This document shows, one piece after another, positions 45,866 to 56,019 of a DNA stretch of 64,000 bases. Every line of letters starts with the position of its first letter. Position 1 is the stretch's first letter. The notes under the pieces are model-generated. The model saw only the letters and a program-made list of their open reading frames with translations. It was not told the origin of the DNA and searched no databases. A program made the position numbers and the translations under genes. Origin of the DNA: Sediminibacterium ginsengisoli (GTDB taxonomy: Bacteria; Bacteroidota; Bacteroidia; Chitinophagales; Chitinophagaceae); the NCBI GenBank assembly GCA_945901845.1, contig CAMDLR010000002.1:62001-126000 (forward strand), written 5' to 3'.

Positions 45866-48196
45866 GTGTTACATATGATTGATAAACGATTGCTCATCCT
45901 AACAGGCGTTTGCCTTGTTGTTGGTGTACTAGCTTACTACTCTTTTCGAACCACTGCTGTGGATGATGTAAGGGTACCTGATGTGGTTAGCTATAATTAT
46001 GATGTAAGACCCATTTTATCAGACAAATGCTTTAGTTGCCATGGACCAGATCCTAAAAAAAGGGAAGCAGGCTTACGCCTTGATATAGAAAGTGAAGCAT
46101 ACAAAGCTTTGCAAGATCATCCAACCAAACGTGGCATTGTTCCAGGTAAACCAGAACTATCAGAAGTATTTCAAAGAATTACAACTACAGATTCTAGCCT
46201 TGTGATGCCCGTGGCATCTAGTAAATTACCAAAGCTCACAGGTAATGAAGTAGCCATTATAAAAAAATGGATTGAGCAAGGTGCGAAATATGAAAAACAT
46301 TGGGCTTTTTCAATTCCACAAAAACAAGCACTACCAAAAGTAGATGACGACAGTTGGCCTAAAAATGAAATCGACTATTTTATTTTAAATAAGATGGAAG
46401 AAAAAGGTTTGACGCCAAACGAAGTTGCAGATAAAGAACGTTTGGTGAAACGCGTATTCATGGATGCAGTGGGCGTATTACCTTCCGAAGTTGAAACAAA
46501 AGCTTTTGTGAATGATAATAGCGCTAATGCTTACGAAAAATTAGTAGACCGTTTGTTAGCCATGCCACAGTATGGTGAGAAAATGGCGATTAGCTGGTTG
46601 GATATTGCCCGCTATGCAGACAGCCATGGTTATCAAGACGATAATTATAGAAGTCAATGGCCTTGGAGAGACTGGGTGATTCATGCATTCAATAAAAATT
46701 TATCGTACAACGAATTTATAACCTGGCAATTAGCCGGCGACTTAATACCTGGTGCCACCAAAGAACAAATTTTAGCAACAGGCTTTAATAGAAATCATAA
46801 AATCACAGAAGAAGGTGGTGTGATTGATGAAGAATACCGAATCGAATACGCATCAGATAGAACCAATACGTTTGGACGATCTGTACTTGCACTCACTGTC
46901 GAATGTGCAAAGTGTCACGACCACAAATACGATCCTATTTCACAAAAAGATTACTATCAACTTTTTGCGTTTTTTAATAACGTTAATGAAGTTGGTTTAG
47001 AATCTACTGTTGGCGGACCTGTTACCTATGCAAAAAATCCACGCATGGACATCACCAACGAAGACGTCAAAGGGATTTTAAAATTCATCAACAAAGTAGA
47101 CACCAATAAACTTGAAGTATCTGTGATGGGTGATTTAGATACCTTGCGTAAAACCTATATTTTAGATAGAGGTAGCTATGCAGCAAAAACAGTTGAAGTA
47201 GAAGCTGGTACACCGGCTGCTGTTTTACAATTTGATGCTTCACTTCCAAAAAATAGACTTGGCTTAGCGAAGTGGTTATTTGACAAAAAAAATAGTTTAA
47301 CAGCACGTGTGTTTGTAAATAGAATGTGGCAAGAATTTTTTGGTAGAGGCCTTGTAAAATCTGCAGCAGACTTTGGTATGCAAGGAAACCTTCCATCACA
47401 TCCTGCATTACTAGATTGGTTATCCGTAGATTTTAGAGATAACGGATGGGATATGAAAAGGCTTGTCAAAAAAATATTGATGTCGGCAACCTACCAGCAA
47501 TCAAGTGAAATTTCTGACAAAAAACAAAGAGTAGATCCTTTAAATACCTATTGGTCATATACACCAAGGGTTCGTTATCCTGCAGAACTTGTAAGAGACA
47601 TGCTATTATCTAGCAGTGGATTACTAAATAAAACAATTGGTGGGCCGAGTGTAAAACCATACCAGCCGCCAGGCTTATGGGAGCTTGCTACTTCTGGTAG
47701 AGGGATATTAAATAAGTACATGCAAGATACCGGGCAAGCACTTTATAGAAGAGGCATGTACACATTTATAAAACGTACCGTACCACCACCATCTATGATG
47801 ATGTTTGACGGAAGCAATAGAGACGAGTGTCAAGTAACAAGGTACCGTACCAACACACCACTGCAGGCACTTATCATGCTCAATGATCCAACCGTATTGG
47901 AAGCATCAAAAGCACTTGCCGATAAATTATTACAACAACAACCTGAAGCCAATAAATTAATCGAAAAAGCTTTTAGATCCATTTTGTGTAGACAAGCAAG
48001 TAGTAAAGAAATTGAAACGCTTGTTGCTTTTTATGAAGAAACAAAAAAAGAATTAGCAAAGGATCAAAAAAAGGCGGCTACGCTCGTTGAGCCAGGTACC
48101 TATAAACCAAGAACAAAACAAATCGTTGATCTCGCTGCAGCTATGGAAACCATTCAGGTTATTTATAACATGCAAGAAGCGATCACAAAAACATAA
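45866..48196 (+). CDS. Planctomycete-type cytochrome c (PSD1) + DUF1549/DUF1553 protein
   Basis: CFSCHGPDPKKREAGLRLD; WPKNEIDYFILNKMEEKGLTPNEVADKERLVKRVFMDAVGVLPSE; CAKCHDHKYDPISQKDYYQLFAFFNN; RVFVNRMWQEFFGRGLVKSAADFGMQG. Confidence 0.92.
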   Translation: MLHMIDKRLLILTGVCLVVGVLAYYSFRTTAVDDVRVPDVVSYNYDVRPILSDKCFSCHGPDPKKREAGLRLDIESEAYKALQDHPTKRGIVPGKPELSEVFQRITTTDSSLVMPVASSKLPKLTGNEVAIIKKWIEQGAKYEKHWAFSIPQKQALPKVDDDSWPKNEIDYFILNKMEEKGLTPNEVADKERLVKRVFMDAVGVLPSEVETKAFVNDNSANAYEKLVDRLLAMPQYGEKMAISWLDIARYADSHGYQDDNYRSQWPWRDWVIHAFNKNLSYNEFITWQLAGDLIPGATKEQILATGFNRNHKITEEGGVIDEEYRIEYASDRTNTFGRSVLALTVECAKCHDHKYDPISQKDYYQLFAFFNNVNEVGLESTVGGPVTYAKNPRMDITNEDVKGILKFINKVDTNKLEVSVMGDLDTLRKTYILDRGSYAAKTVEVEAGTPAAVLQFDASLPKNRLGLAKWLFDKKNSLTARVFVNRMWQEFFGRGLVKSAADFGMQGNLPSHPALLDWLSVDFRDNGWDMKRLVKKILMSATYQQSSEISDKKQRVDPLNTYWSYTPRVRYPAELVRDMLLSSSGLLNKTIGGPSVKPYQPPGLWELATSGRGILNKYMQDTGQALYRRGMYTFIKRTVPPPSMMMFDGSNRDECQVTRYRTNTPLQALIMLNDPTVLEASKALADKLLQQQPEANKLIEKAFRSILCRQASSKEIETLVAFYEETKKELAKDQKKAATLVEPGTYKPRTKQIVDLAAAMETIQVIYNMQEAITKT

Positions 48197-48199
48197 ACC

Positions 48200-49654
48200 A
48201 TGGAAAAAGAATTACTCGAACACGGCCTTAACGCAAATCGAAGAAAATTTATTTCTAGAATGAGCCTTGGATTAGGTAGTGCAGCCCTTGGCTCACTGCT
48301 AATTCCAGATTTATTTGGTGGAAAAGAAAGTGCAGAAGATGCCATCATGAAAGCAGTGCCGCACATTGCACCAAAAGCAAAGCGTGTTATTTATTTGTTT
48401 CAAAATGGAGCACCGTCTCAACTTGAAACATTTGATTACAAACCCATGCTTCGTGAAAGAATGGGTGAAGACTTACCAGAGTCCATTAGAAACGGTCAGC
48501 GTTTAACAGGCATGACAGCGGGTCAAAGTAAATTCCCGCTTATTGGTTCTTACTACGACTTCAAACAATATGGAAAATCAGGCGCTTATGTGAGTGACCT
48601 ATTTCCGCATATGGCATCTGTGGTAGATGATTTATGTATCATTAAATCGATGCACACCGAAGCTATTAACCACGACCCTGCACTTACGTTTTTTCAGTCG
48701 GGTGCACAACAAGGCAATAGACCTAGTATGGGCTCTTGGGTGAGTTATGGACTTGGTACCGAAAACAATAACCTTCCAGCATTTTGTGTGCTTTTATCGA
48801 GAGGTAAAGGAAATGGACAAGGCGTTTATTCTAAATTATGGACCAACGGATTTTTAGATTCGGTGCATCAGGGTGTTCAATTTAGCAGTGGCGATAATCC
48901 AATTTTGTATTTACAAGATCAAGTAGGCATGGACAGAAATGCGCGCCGCAAAATGCTTGATAAAGTAGCAACACTTAATAATTTAGAGTACGAACAATTT
49001 GGTGATCCAGAAATTGCTGCTAAAATTCAGCAGTATGAAATGGCTTATCGTATGCAAACAGCCGTACCTGAAATCATTGACACTTCTAAAGAATCTGATA
49101 GCGTTATTAAAATGTATGGACCAGATTGTTTAGTGCCTGGTACTTACGCAGCCAACTGCTTACTAGCGCGTAAATTATCTGAAAGTGGTGTTCGATTCAT
49201 TCAACTCTATCACCAGGGTTGGGATCAGCACGGAAATTTACCAAACGAAATGCGCGGTCAAGCCAAAGACGTAGACCAACCATCTGCAGCACTTATTAAA
49301 GATTTAAAACAAAGAGGCTTACTCGATGAAACACTAGTTATTTGGGGTGGTGAATTTGGAAGAACCAATTTCTGCCAAGGCCCAATGACCGTGGATAATT
49401 ATGGACGTGACCACCACCCGCGCTGCTTTAGTATTTGGATGGCAGGAGGCGGTGTAAAACCTGGTATTGTGCATGGAGAAACCGACGACTTTGGATACAA
49501 CATTATCAAAGACCCAGTGCACGTGCATGATTTTCAAGCCACTGTTTTAAACTTACTAGGGCTCGAGCATGAACAATTAACTTATAAATTCCAAGGAAGA
49601 AGATACCGTTTAACTGATTTATACGGAAACGTTGTCAATAATATTATCGCATAA
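48200..49654 (+). CDS. DUF1501 domain-containing protein
   Basis: N-terminal RRKFISRMSLGLGSAALGSLL; AKRVIYLFQNGAPSQLETFDYKP; VIWGGEFGRTNFCQG...NYGRDHHPRCFSIWMAGGGVKPGIVHGETDDFG. Confidence 0.93.
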   Translation: MEKELLEHGLNANRRKFISRMSLGLGSAALGSLLIPDLFGGKESAEDAIMKAVPHIAPKAKRVIYLFQNGAPSQLETFDYKPMLRERMGEDLPESIRNGQRLTGMTAGQSKFPLIGSYYDFKQYGKSGAYVSDLFPHMASVVDDLCIIKSMHTEAINHDPALTFFQSGAQQGNRPSMGSWVSYGLGTENNNLPAFCVLLSRGKGNGQGVYSKLWTNGFLDSVHQGVQFSSGDNPILYLQDQVGMDRNARRKMLDKVATLNNLEYEQFGDPEIAAKIQQYEMAYRMQTAVPEIIDTSKESDSVIKMYGPDCLVPGTYAANCLLARKLSESGVRFIQLYHQGWDQHGNLPNEMRGQAKDVDQPSAALIKDLKQRGLLDETLVIWGGEFGRTNFCQGPMTVDNYGRDHHPRCFSIWMAGGGVKPGIVHGETDDFGYNIIKDPVHVHDFQATVLNLLGLEHEQLTYKFQGRRYRLTDLYGNVVNNIIA

Positions 49655-49664
49655 AATTAAACCT

Positions 49665-50690
49665 ATGAACCGCAAAAAATTTATTCAAACTTCTGCTATT
49701 GCAGGTGCTAGTTTTTTTATCACTAAAGATTTATTGGCAAAACCAAAAGGACCTGTTTACGGTCATAACGATAAAAAATATTTTTTGGATACCAAATGGG
49801 GCACTTTAAACACTGATAAAACACCTGTAAATGATTGTCATGAAATGGTACAGGACAGTAAAGGTCATATCGTTCTACTAACCAATGAAACAAAAAACAA
49901 CATCATCATTTACAATAAATCAGGCAAGCTAAAAGGAAGTTGGGGTACCGAGTTTCCAGGTGCACATGGTTTATCGATTCAAAAAACGGGTAAAGAAGAT
50001 TTTTTATTTATTACAGACACCAACAGACACCAGGTATACAAAACAACCATGGACGGTAAAATTTTATTTACCATTGATCCGCCAGCAGAAGTTGGACCCT
50101 ATGCGACTAAAGATAAATTTGTACCAACCGAAACCGCTATTTTAGAAAATGGAGAATTTTATATTGCAGATGGTTATGGTGCACAATACATACTTCACTA
50201 TGACGCTAACGGAAAATTAAAAAATGCATTTGGCGGCAGAGGTGAAGGAGAACAATACCTAGACAACGCTCACGGTATTTGTATCGATTATAGAAATGCA
50301 ACACCTACCCTAATTGTAACAGATCGTAACAGGGCTTGCTTTAAAAGATTTTCTTTGGATGGAAAATTACTAGAAGTAATTCATGTACCAGGTGCTGGCG
50401 TTTGTAGACCCGTTATTAGTGGCGATTATTTATACGCTGCTGTTTTGCGTTCACCAAACATGGGTGTAGAAGCGAGCGGCTTTGTTACTATTTTAAATAA
50501 AGAAAATAAAGTGGTTTCTAATATTGGAGGTTCTGAACCTATTTATACAAATGGAAAATTAAATACCCTACAACAAACCGAAAAAATATTTGCACATCCA
50601 CATGATGTTTGTGTAGATGATGAAGGTAGCCTTTATGTGGCGCAGTGGGCTTCTGGAAAAGTGTATCCGTATAAATTAACACAAGCATAG
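49665..50690 (+). CDS. NHL/6-bladed propeller-type secreted protein
   Basis: ORF 49632-50690; ATG 49665 gives signal MNRKKFIQTSAIAGASFFITKDLLA; NHL-like GAHGLSIQKTGKEDFLFITDTNRHQVYK, HPHDVCVDDEGSLYVAQWASGKVYPYK. Confidence 0.8.
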   Translation: MNRKKFIQTSAIAGASFFITKDLLAKPKGPVYGHNDKKYFLDTKWGTLNTDKTPVNDCHEMVQDSKGHIVLLTNETKNNIIIYNKSGKLKGSWGTEFPGAHGLSIQKTGKEDFLFITDTNRHQVYKTTMDGKILFTIDPPAEVGPYATKDKFVPTETAILENGEFYIADGYGAQYILHYDANGKLKNAFGGRGEGEQYLDNAHGICIDYRNATPTLIVTDRNRACFKRFSLDGKLLEVIHVPGAGVCRPVISGDYLYAAVLRSPNMGVEASGFVTILNKENKVVSNIGGSEPIYTNGKLNTLQQTEKIFAHPHDVCVDDEGSLYVAQWASGKVYPYKLTQA

Positions 50691-50696
50691 TGAACT

Positions 50697-52835
50697 ATGA
50701 AATGGATTGAGAAAGTAGCAAGTTCGCTTGCGTTTGCAGGACTGTTTTTATTAGGTATTATTTTTGTATTTGATGACAAACTTCAAATACCAGTGTGGCT
50801 TCAAGTAGCGGGTAGAATGCATCCACTACTACTCCACTTACCTATCACGCTCTTACTCATTTCCGTTGTTTCTTTTTTTATTCCAAGTAGTTCCTCTACC
50901 AATTCGATTGTTAGCTATGTCAGACTCTTTGGTGCTTTAACGGCCATTTTTACAGCTATTATGGGCATTTTACTTGCCACCGAAGAAGGCACAGAAGGTG
51001 ATACGTTGCAATGGCACAAATGGTCAGGAACAGCAGTAGCCGTGCTAGCATGGATACTCTATAGTTATGCTAGCTTTATTCAATCCAATAAAAAACTTTC
51101 TATTTCAAGTGGTGTAGTTCTGTTTTTTTTAACCATAACAACGGGTCATTTTGGTGCTACCCTAACACATGGCGAAGGATTTTTAACAGCGCCGCTTTAT
51201 AAAAACGAACCAAGTACATTAACGCTAGCAGAAGCGCGGATTTATCCAAATGTGGTAGCCACCATATTTAAAGAAAAATGTAGCACATGCCATAACAACA
51301 GCAATAAAAAAGGTGGATTATCCCTAAGCGATTCGGTAGGCATTATGACGGGTGGAAAATCTGGGAAAGCAGTGGTAGCTGGCGACTTACTTAAAAGTTT
51401 AATCATTACAAGGGCACATCTACCGCTCTCTGATAAAAAACATATGCCGCCCATTGACAAGCCGCAATTAACAACAGCAGAGCTTGCTATTTTAGAAGCT
51501 TGGATTCAAAAAGGAGCACCATTTGATACAAAAATAACAAGTATTAATAGCACGGATACCCTTCGCATATTAGCAGAAGAATATATCAAGCCGTATTTGG
51601 TCAAAGAAGAAAAATATGACTTTGATGCTGCCAGTGAAGCGACTATAGAAAAACTCAAATCAAATTATAGAGTGATTAAGCAGTTGGGCGAAAAGTCTCC
51701 TGCACTCGCTGTTTCTTTTTATGGTCAAACGCAGTATAATTCTAGCAAACTCACAGAACTAGACCCTATCAAGGAACAAATTGTTCATTTATATGCTGCA
51801 AAAATGCCTGTATCTGATGCAGATGTTTCATGGATCAGTAAACTACCTAATCTTAAAAGATTAAACGTAAACTATTCGAATGTTACAGATAAATGCATGG
51901 CAGAAATTGCTTCCATGAAAAAAATAAAGGCTGTTTCTGTTGCTGGAACAGCTATAACGATGCAAGGATTAAAAACATTACTTAGCAATAAAAATATTAC
52001 TGAAATTTTTGTTTGGGATACTAAAATAAAACCTTCAGATATTAAGGCTATTAGCAAGCAGTATACACAAATAAAAATAGACTACGGCTTTGATGGTGCT
52101 GATACACTGATCATAACCCTTAATGATCCGGTTATTTCATTACCAAGTGGGTATTTTAAAGAAAATCAACCTATCCAAATTAAGCATGTCATCAAAGATG
52201 TTACCATCAGATATACACTTGATGGTACAGACCCTGATAGCAGCACCAGTCTTGTCTACAAAAAACCAATTGTGCTTGATAATACCACAACCTTAAGTGT
52301 ACGTGCATTTAAAGCAGGATGGAAAGGAAGTGCTACCGTTAAAAATTTTTATATGAAAGCCGGTTTTCCAATAGCAGGCTATTCATTAACTACACCGCCT
52401 GATGCCAAATACAATATGAATGCGGCTACTGTTTTAACAGATTTAGATTTAGCAGACTTCACCGATTTTTCTAGTAAATGGCTCGGTTATCAAAACAATG
52501 AAGCAACGGTAGTGCTTGATATGGGAAGTAGTATTCAAACTAGCAGGATTATGGTAAATATCCTTCGCGCTACTACATCTTATATATTACCACCTGTAAC
52601 GCTTATGGCATGGGGAAGCAATGACAATAAAACCTGGAAGCCATTAGCAAATATTAAACCTGAAATGCCTACCATGAATGATGCAACATTTGCGCAAATG
52701 CTAGAGTTAAAATACCCAACTGCATCATTTCGATATTTAAAACTAACAGGACAACCTATTAAGAAGCTACCTAGTTGGCACCAAGGAAAAGGTACACCAG
52801 GTTGGTTTTTTATGAGTGAAATAACAGTAAACTAA
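50697..52835 (+). CDS. Mosaic membrane cytochrome: DUF2231-like TM domain + CxxCH + LRR-like + chitobiase C-terminal-type + F5/8-C (discoidin-like) domain
   Basis: N-terminal TMs (RMHPLLLHLPITLLLISVVSFF), CSTCHNNSNKKGGLSLS, LRR-like segment (PNLKRLNVNYSNVTDKCMAEIASMKKIKAVSVAGTAITMQGLKTLLSNKNITEIFV), VTIRYTLDGTDPDSSTSLVYKKPIVLDNTTTLSVRAFKAGWKGS, discoidin-like C-terminus. Confidence 0.85.
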   Translation: MKWIEKVASSLAFAGLFLLGIIFVFDDKLQIPVWLQVAGRMHPLLLHLPITLLLISVVSFFIPSSSSTNSIVSYVRLFGALTAIFTAIMGILLATEEGTEGDTLQWHKWSGTAVAVLAWILYSYASFIQSNKKLSISSGVVLFFLTITTGHFGATLTHGEGFLTAPLYKNEPSTLTLAEARIYPNVVATIFKEKCSTCHNNSNKKGGLSLSDSVGIMTGGKSGKAVVAGDLLKSLIITRAHLPLSDKKHMPPIDKPQLTTAELAILEAWIQKGAPFDTKITSINSTDTLRILAEEYIKPYLVKEEKYDFDAASEATIEKLKSNYRVIKQLGEKSPALAVSFYGQTQYNSSKLTELDPIKEQIVHLYAAKMPVSDADVSWISKLPNLKRLNVNYSNVTDKCMAEIASMKKIKAVSVAGTAITMQGLKTLLSNKNITEIFVWDTKIKPSDIKAISKQYTQIKIDYGFDGADTLIITLNDPVISLPSGYFKENQPIQIKHVIKDVTIRYTLDGTDPDSSTSLVYKKPIVLDNTTTLSVRAFKAGWKGSATVKNFYMKAGFPIAGYSLTTPPDAKYNMNAATVLTDLDLADFTDFSSKWLGYQNNEATVVLDMGSSIQTSRIMVNILRATTSYILPPVTLMAWGSNDNKTWKPLANIKPEMPTMNDATFAQMLELKYPTASFRYLKLTGQPIKKLPSWHQGKGTPGWFFMSEITVN

Positions 52836-52887
52836 AGCTAGAATACCTATAGTTTAAGTAACTTGCACTCGCTTTAATTTTATTTCA

Positions 52888-53676
52888 ATGAGAATATGTT
52901 TGTTTTCAATATTGCTATCATTCTTTGTTTTTTCGTGTCAGACTAGTGAACCAAAAATAAACGAACCGGTAATTATACCAACTAAATCAGTAGTTGAAAA
53001 GAAAAAAGATACAGGTATTATCATTTATCTAACTTTTGACGATGGTCCCTATTTAACAACGCCATCGGTTGATAGCTTATTAAGTAGTTTAAGAATCAAG
53101 GCTAGTTTCTTTATTGTAGGATCGCAAATGGGTGGAACAAAAAAATATGACAGCACTTTTCTAGCAGTAAAAAATAACTCTTTATTTAAATTATACAACC
53201 ACACCTATTCACACGCCATATCAAAGGGAAGAATAAATCGCTATTACGCACATCCTGATAGTGTATGGTCAGACATTGTTCGAAATAAAGAATTTTTGGG
53301 GTTGACATCAAACATTACAAGACTTCCTGGGAGCAACTCTTGGAAAATTGGAAATCATAGAAGAGGCACTAATCTAGTTGCTTACAAAGTTATCAAACTT
53401 ACCGACTCATTAATGCTTCCACAAAGTTTTATTGGATGGGACACTGAGTGGAAAATTAATGCTTCTGAACAAAAAAGAAACGTAGACAGCCTCGTTTTTC
53501 AAACAGGTGAATTGACAATCAAAAAAAGAACAAACCACAAACACGTAGTTGTGCTATTACATGATTTCTTATTTAGAACCGATACTTCTTTAGAACATTT
53601 GACTTACTTTATAGAGCAATTACAAAAAAAATATAATTGCAAATTTGATTGGATTGAGAATTACCCTGGGCTTTGA
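52888..53676 (+). CDS. Polysaccharide deacetylase family (NodB-type) lipoprotein
   Basis: IIYLTFDDGPYLTTPSVDSLLSSLRIKASFFIVGSQ; YNHTYSHA; VVLLHDFLF. Confidence 0.85.
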   Translation: MRICLFSILLSFFVFSCQTSEPKINEPVIIPTKSVVEKKKDTGIIIYLTFDDGPYLTTPSVDSLLSSLRIKASFFIVGSQMGGTKKYDSTFLAVKNNSLFKLYNHTYSHAISKGRINRYYAHPDSVWSDIVRNKEFLGLTSNITRLPGSNSWKIGNHRRGTNLVAYKVIKLTDSLMLPQSFIGWDTEWKINASEQKRNVDSLVFQTGELTIKKRTNHKHVVVLLHDFLFRTDTSLEHLTYFIEQLQKKYNCKFDWIENYPGL

Positions 53677-53681
53677 ATGAA

Positions 53682-54944
53682 TTAAACGAGATAAGCAAAT
53701 ACATTGTCGTTTTTATTGAGGGCTGTATAATTGAGATTATATAATTTCATATTATTAATGAGCACTTGGTAATTCTCTGGGGATTGTAACTCAATAACAA
53801 CAAGGGCGGGCGCACTATCTTTTTTATTTTTTTGCATATACTCGAACCTGGTGATATCATCTGTAGGGCCAAGTACTTGGTTTACAAATTCTTTTAAAGC
53901 GCCAGGCCGTTGTGCAAAGCGAATTAAAAAATAATGTTTGAGACCTTCGAACTGTAAAGATCGTTCTTTAATTTCTTGCATACGTTCAATGTCATTATTA
54001 CTACCGCTTACAACACACACAATCTTTTTCCCTTTTATTTGATCGGCATAATCATCAAGGGCTGCTACAGAAATAGCCCCCGCTGGTTCAACCACAATGG
54101 CTTCTTCGTTGTATAATTTTAAAATTGTAGAACAAATTTTACCTTCTGGTACCAGGTGCATGTCATCAATGACCTGTTTACAAATTATAAATGTTGCATC
54201 ACCTACACGCTTTACGGCGGCTCCGTCAACAAAACTATCAATGTGATCAAGTTTTACTGGCTGTCCGGCTTTTATCGCTGTAAGCATAGAAGGAGCGCCT
54301 TCTGGCTCAACACCAATAATTTTAGTAGCGGGTGCATAGGTTTTAAAATAAGCGCCAACGCCAGCACTTAATCCACCTCCGCCTACTGGTAAAAAAATGA
54401 AATCGATGTTTTGCTGTTCTTCTAAAATTTCTATACCAACTGTAGACTGGCCTTCAATAATTCTGATATTATCAAAAGGTGGAATAAAGGTTAAACCGTG
54501 TTCTTCGGTATATTTTTTTGCAGCTACAGCACAATCATCAAATGTATCACCCACCAATTTTACTTCTACAAAGCCTTCACCAAACATTTTTGTTTGACTC
54601 ACTTTTTGATTGGGCGTAATGATAGGCATAAAAACTACGCCCTGTACATTTAGCTTTTTACAGCTATAGGCAAATCCTTGGGCGTGGTTTCCAGCACTTG
54701 CACATACAACCCCTTTAGCAAGTTGGTTGGCTGGCAAAAGGCTCATCATATTATAAGCACCTCTTAATTTATAAGAGCGAACAATTTGTAAGTCCTCTCT
54801 TTTTAAATACACGTCACAGCCATACTTACGTGACAAATTATGATTGTACGTAAGCGGGGTTTTTTTTACAACATCTTTTAAGCGCGCATAAGCGCCAGAA
54901 AAATCTAATTGAAAAACATTGGTATCGTGCATGAGCGCGTTCAT
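53682..54944 (-). CDS. ilvA: Threonine ammonia-lyase (threonine deaminase)
   Basis: LKREDLQIVRSYKLRGAYNMM PLP-lysine motif; ACT-like regulatory tail; in the ilv operon. Confidence 0.95.
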   Translation of the reverse strand: MNALMHDTNVFQLDFSGAYARLKDVVKKTPLTYNHNLSRKYGCDVYLKREDLQIVRSYKLRGAYNMMSLLPANQLAKGVVCASAGNHAQGFAYSCKKLNVQGVVFMPIITPNQKVSQTKMFGEGFVEVKLVGDTFDDCAVAAKKYTEEHGLTFIPPFDNIRIIEGQSTVGIEILEEQQNIDFIFLPVGGGGLSAGVGAYFKTYAPATKIIGVEPEGAPSMLTAIKAGQPVKLDHIDSFVDGAAVKRVGDATFIICKQVIDDMHLVPEGKICSTILKLYNEEAIVVEPAGAISVAALDDYADQIKGKKIVCVVSGSNNDIERMQEIKERSLQFEGLKHYFLIRFAQRPGALKEFVNQVLGPTDDITRFEYMQKNKKDSAPALVVIELQSPENYQVLINNMKLYNLNYTALNKNDNVFAYLV

Positions 54945-55993
54945 TATTTTTGATTCTCTGGACGTAAACTTCTTACCGTTTTACCAGCTTGCCATAATTC
55001 ACTATCGCGTAGTTCAGCTAATTCAATTTCTAATTTTTCACGGTAATCAGGTTTGCTATTGCTCTCAATAGATTTTGCAGCTTCTTTACCTGCAGCTACG
55101 CTCTCATACAGTTCTGTAAAGACAGGCTTAGTCGCATCTCTAAATTTTTTCCACCAATCTAATGCACCACGCTGTGCAGTAGTAGAACAGTTAGCATACA
55201 TCCAGTCCATTCCGTTCTCTGCTACTAATGGCATTAAAGATTGTGTTAATTCTTCTACGGTTTCATTAAATGCTTCTGATGGGGTATGACCTTTACTACG
55301 GAGTACCTCGTATTGAGCAGCAAAAATACCTTGGATCGCACCCATTAAAGTTCCACGCTCTCCCGTCAAATCTGAAAAAACTTCTTTTTTGAAATCTGTT
55401 TCAAATAAATAACCACTTCCAATGGCAATGCCAAGGGCTACAACACGGTCAAAAGCTTTTCCGGTTGCATCCTGGAAAATGGCATAGCTAGAGTTTAAGC
55501 CACGGCCTTGTAAAAACATGCGGCGAAGTGAAGTTCCAGATCCTTTAGGTGCTACTAAAAATACGTCGACATCTGCTGGCGGTATAATACCTGTTTGCTC
55601 TTTATAGGTAATGCCAAATCCATGAGAAAAGTAAAGTGCTTTACCTGGTGTTAAGTGTTTTTTTACAGTTGGCCACATGGCAATTTGCGCAGCGTCACTT
55701 AATAAATAACATATAATAGTACCGCGTTCTAGCGCTTCTTCTATTTCAAATAAAGTTTGACCCGGAATAAATCCATCAGCTACCGCCTTATCCCAACTTT
55801 TCGAATTTTTGCGCTGACCTACGACCACATTAACGCCATTTTCTTTTTGATTAAGCGCCTGGCCTGGACCTTGAACACCATAGCCAATAACTGCTACGAC
55901 TTCATCTTTTAATACTTCTTGCGCTTTTGCTAATGGAAATTCGTCACGTGTTACCACGTTTTCTTCAACACCTCCAAAATTTAATTTTGCCAT
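54944..55993 (-). CDS. ilvC: Ketol-acid reductoisomerase
   Basis: VAVIGYGVQGPGQALNQKENGVNVVVGQR; FLVAPKGSGTSLRRMF; operon context. Confidence 0.96.
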   Translation of the reverse strand: MAKLNFGGVEENVVTRDEFPLAKAQEVLKDEVVAVIGYGVQGPGQALNQKENGVNVVVGQRKNSKSWDKAVADGFIPGQTLFEIEEALERGTIICYLLSDAAQIAMWPTVKKHLTPGKALYFSHGFGITYKEQTGIIPPADVDVFLVAPKGSGTSLRRMFLQGRGLNSSYAIFQDATGKAFDRVVALGIAIGSGYLFETDFKKEVFSDLTGERGTLMGAIQGIFAAQYEVLRSKGHTPSEAFNETVEELTQSLMPLVAENGMDWMYANCSTTAQRGALDWWKKFRDATKPVFTELYESVAAGKEAAKSIESNSKPDYREKLEIELAELRDSELWQAGKTVRSLRPENQK

Positions 55994-56019
55994 GATTGCT
56001 GTTTTTATTGATTAAAATT

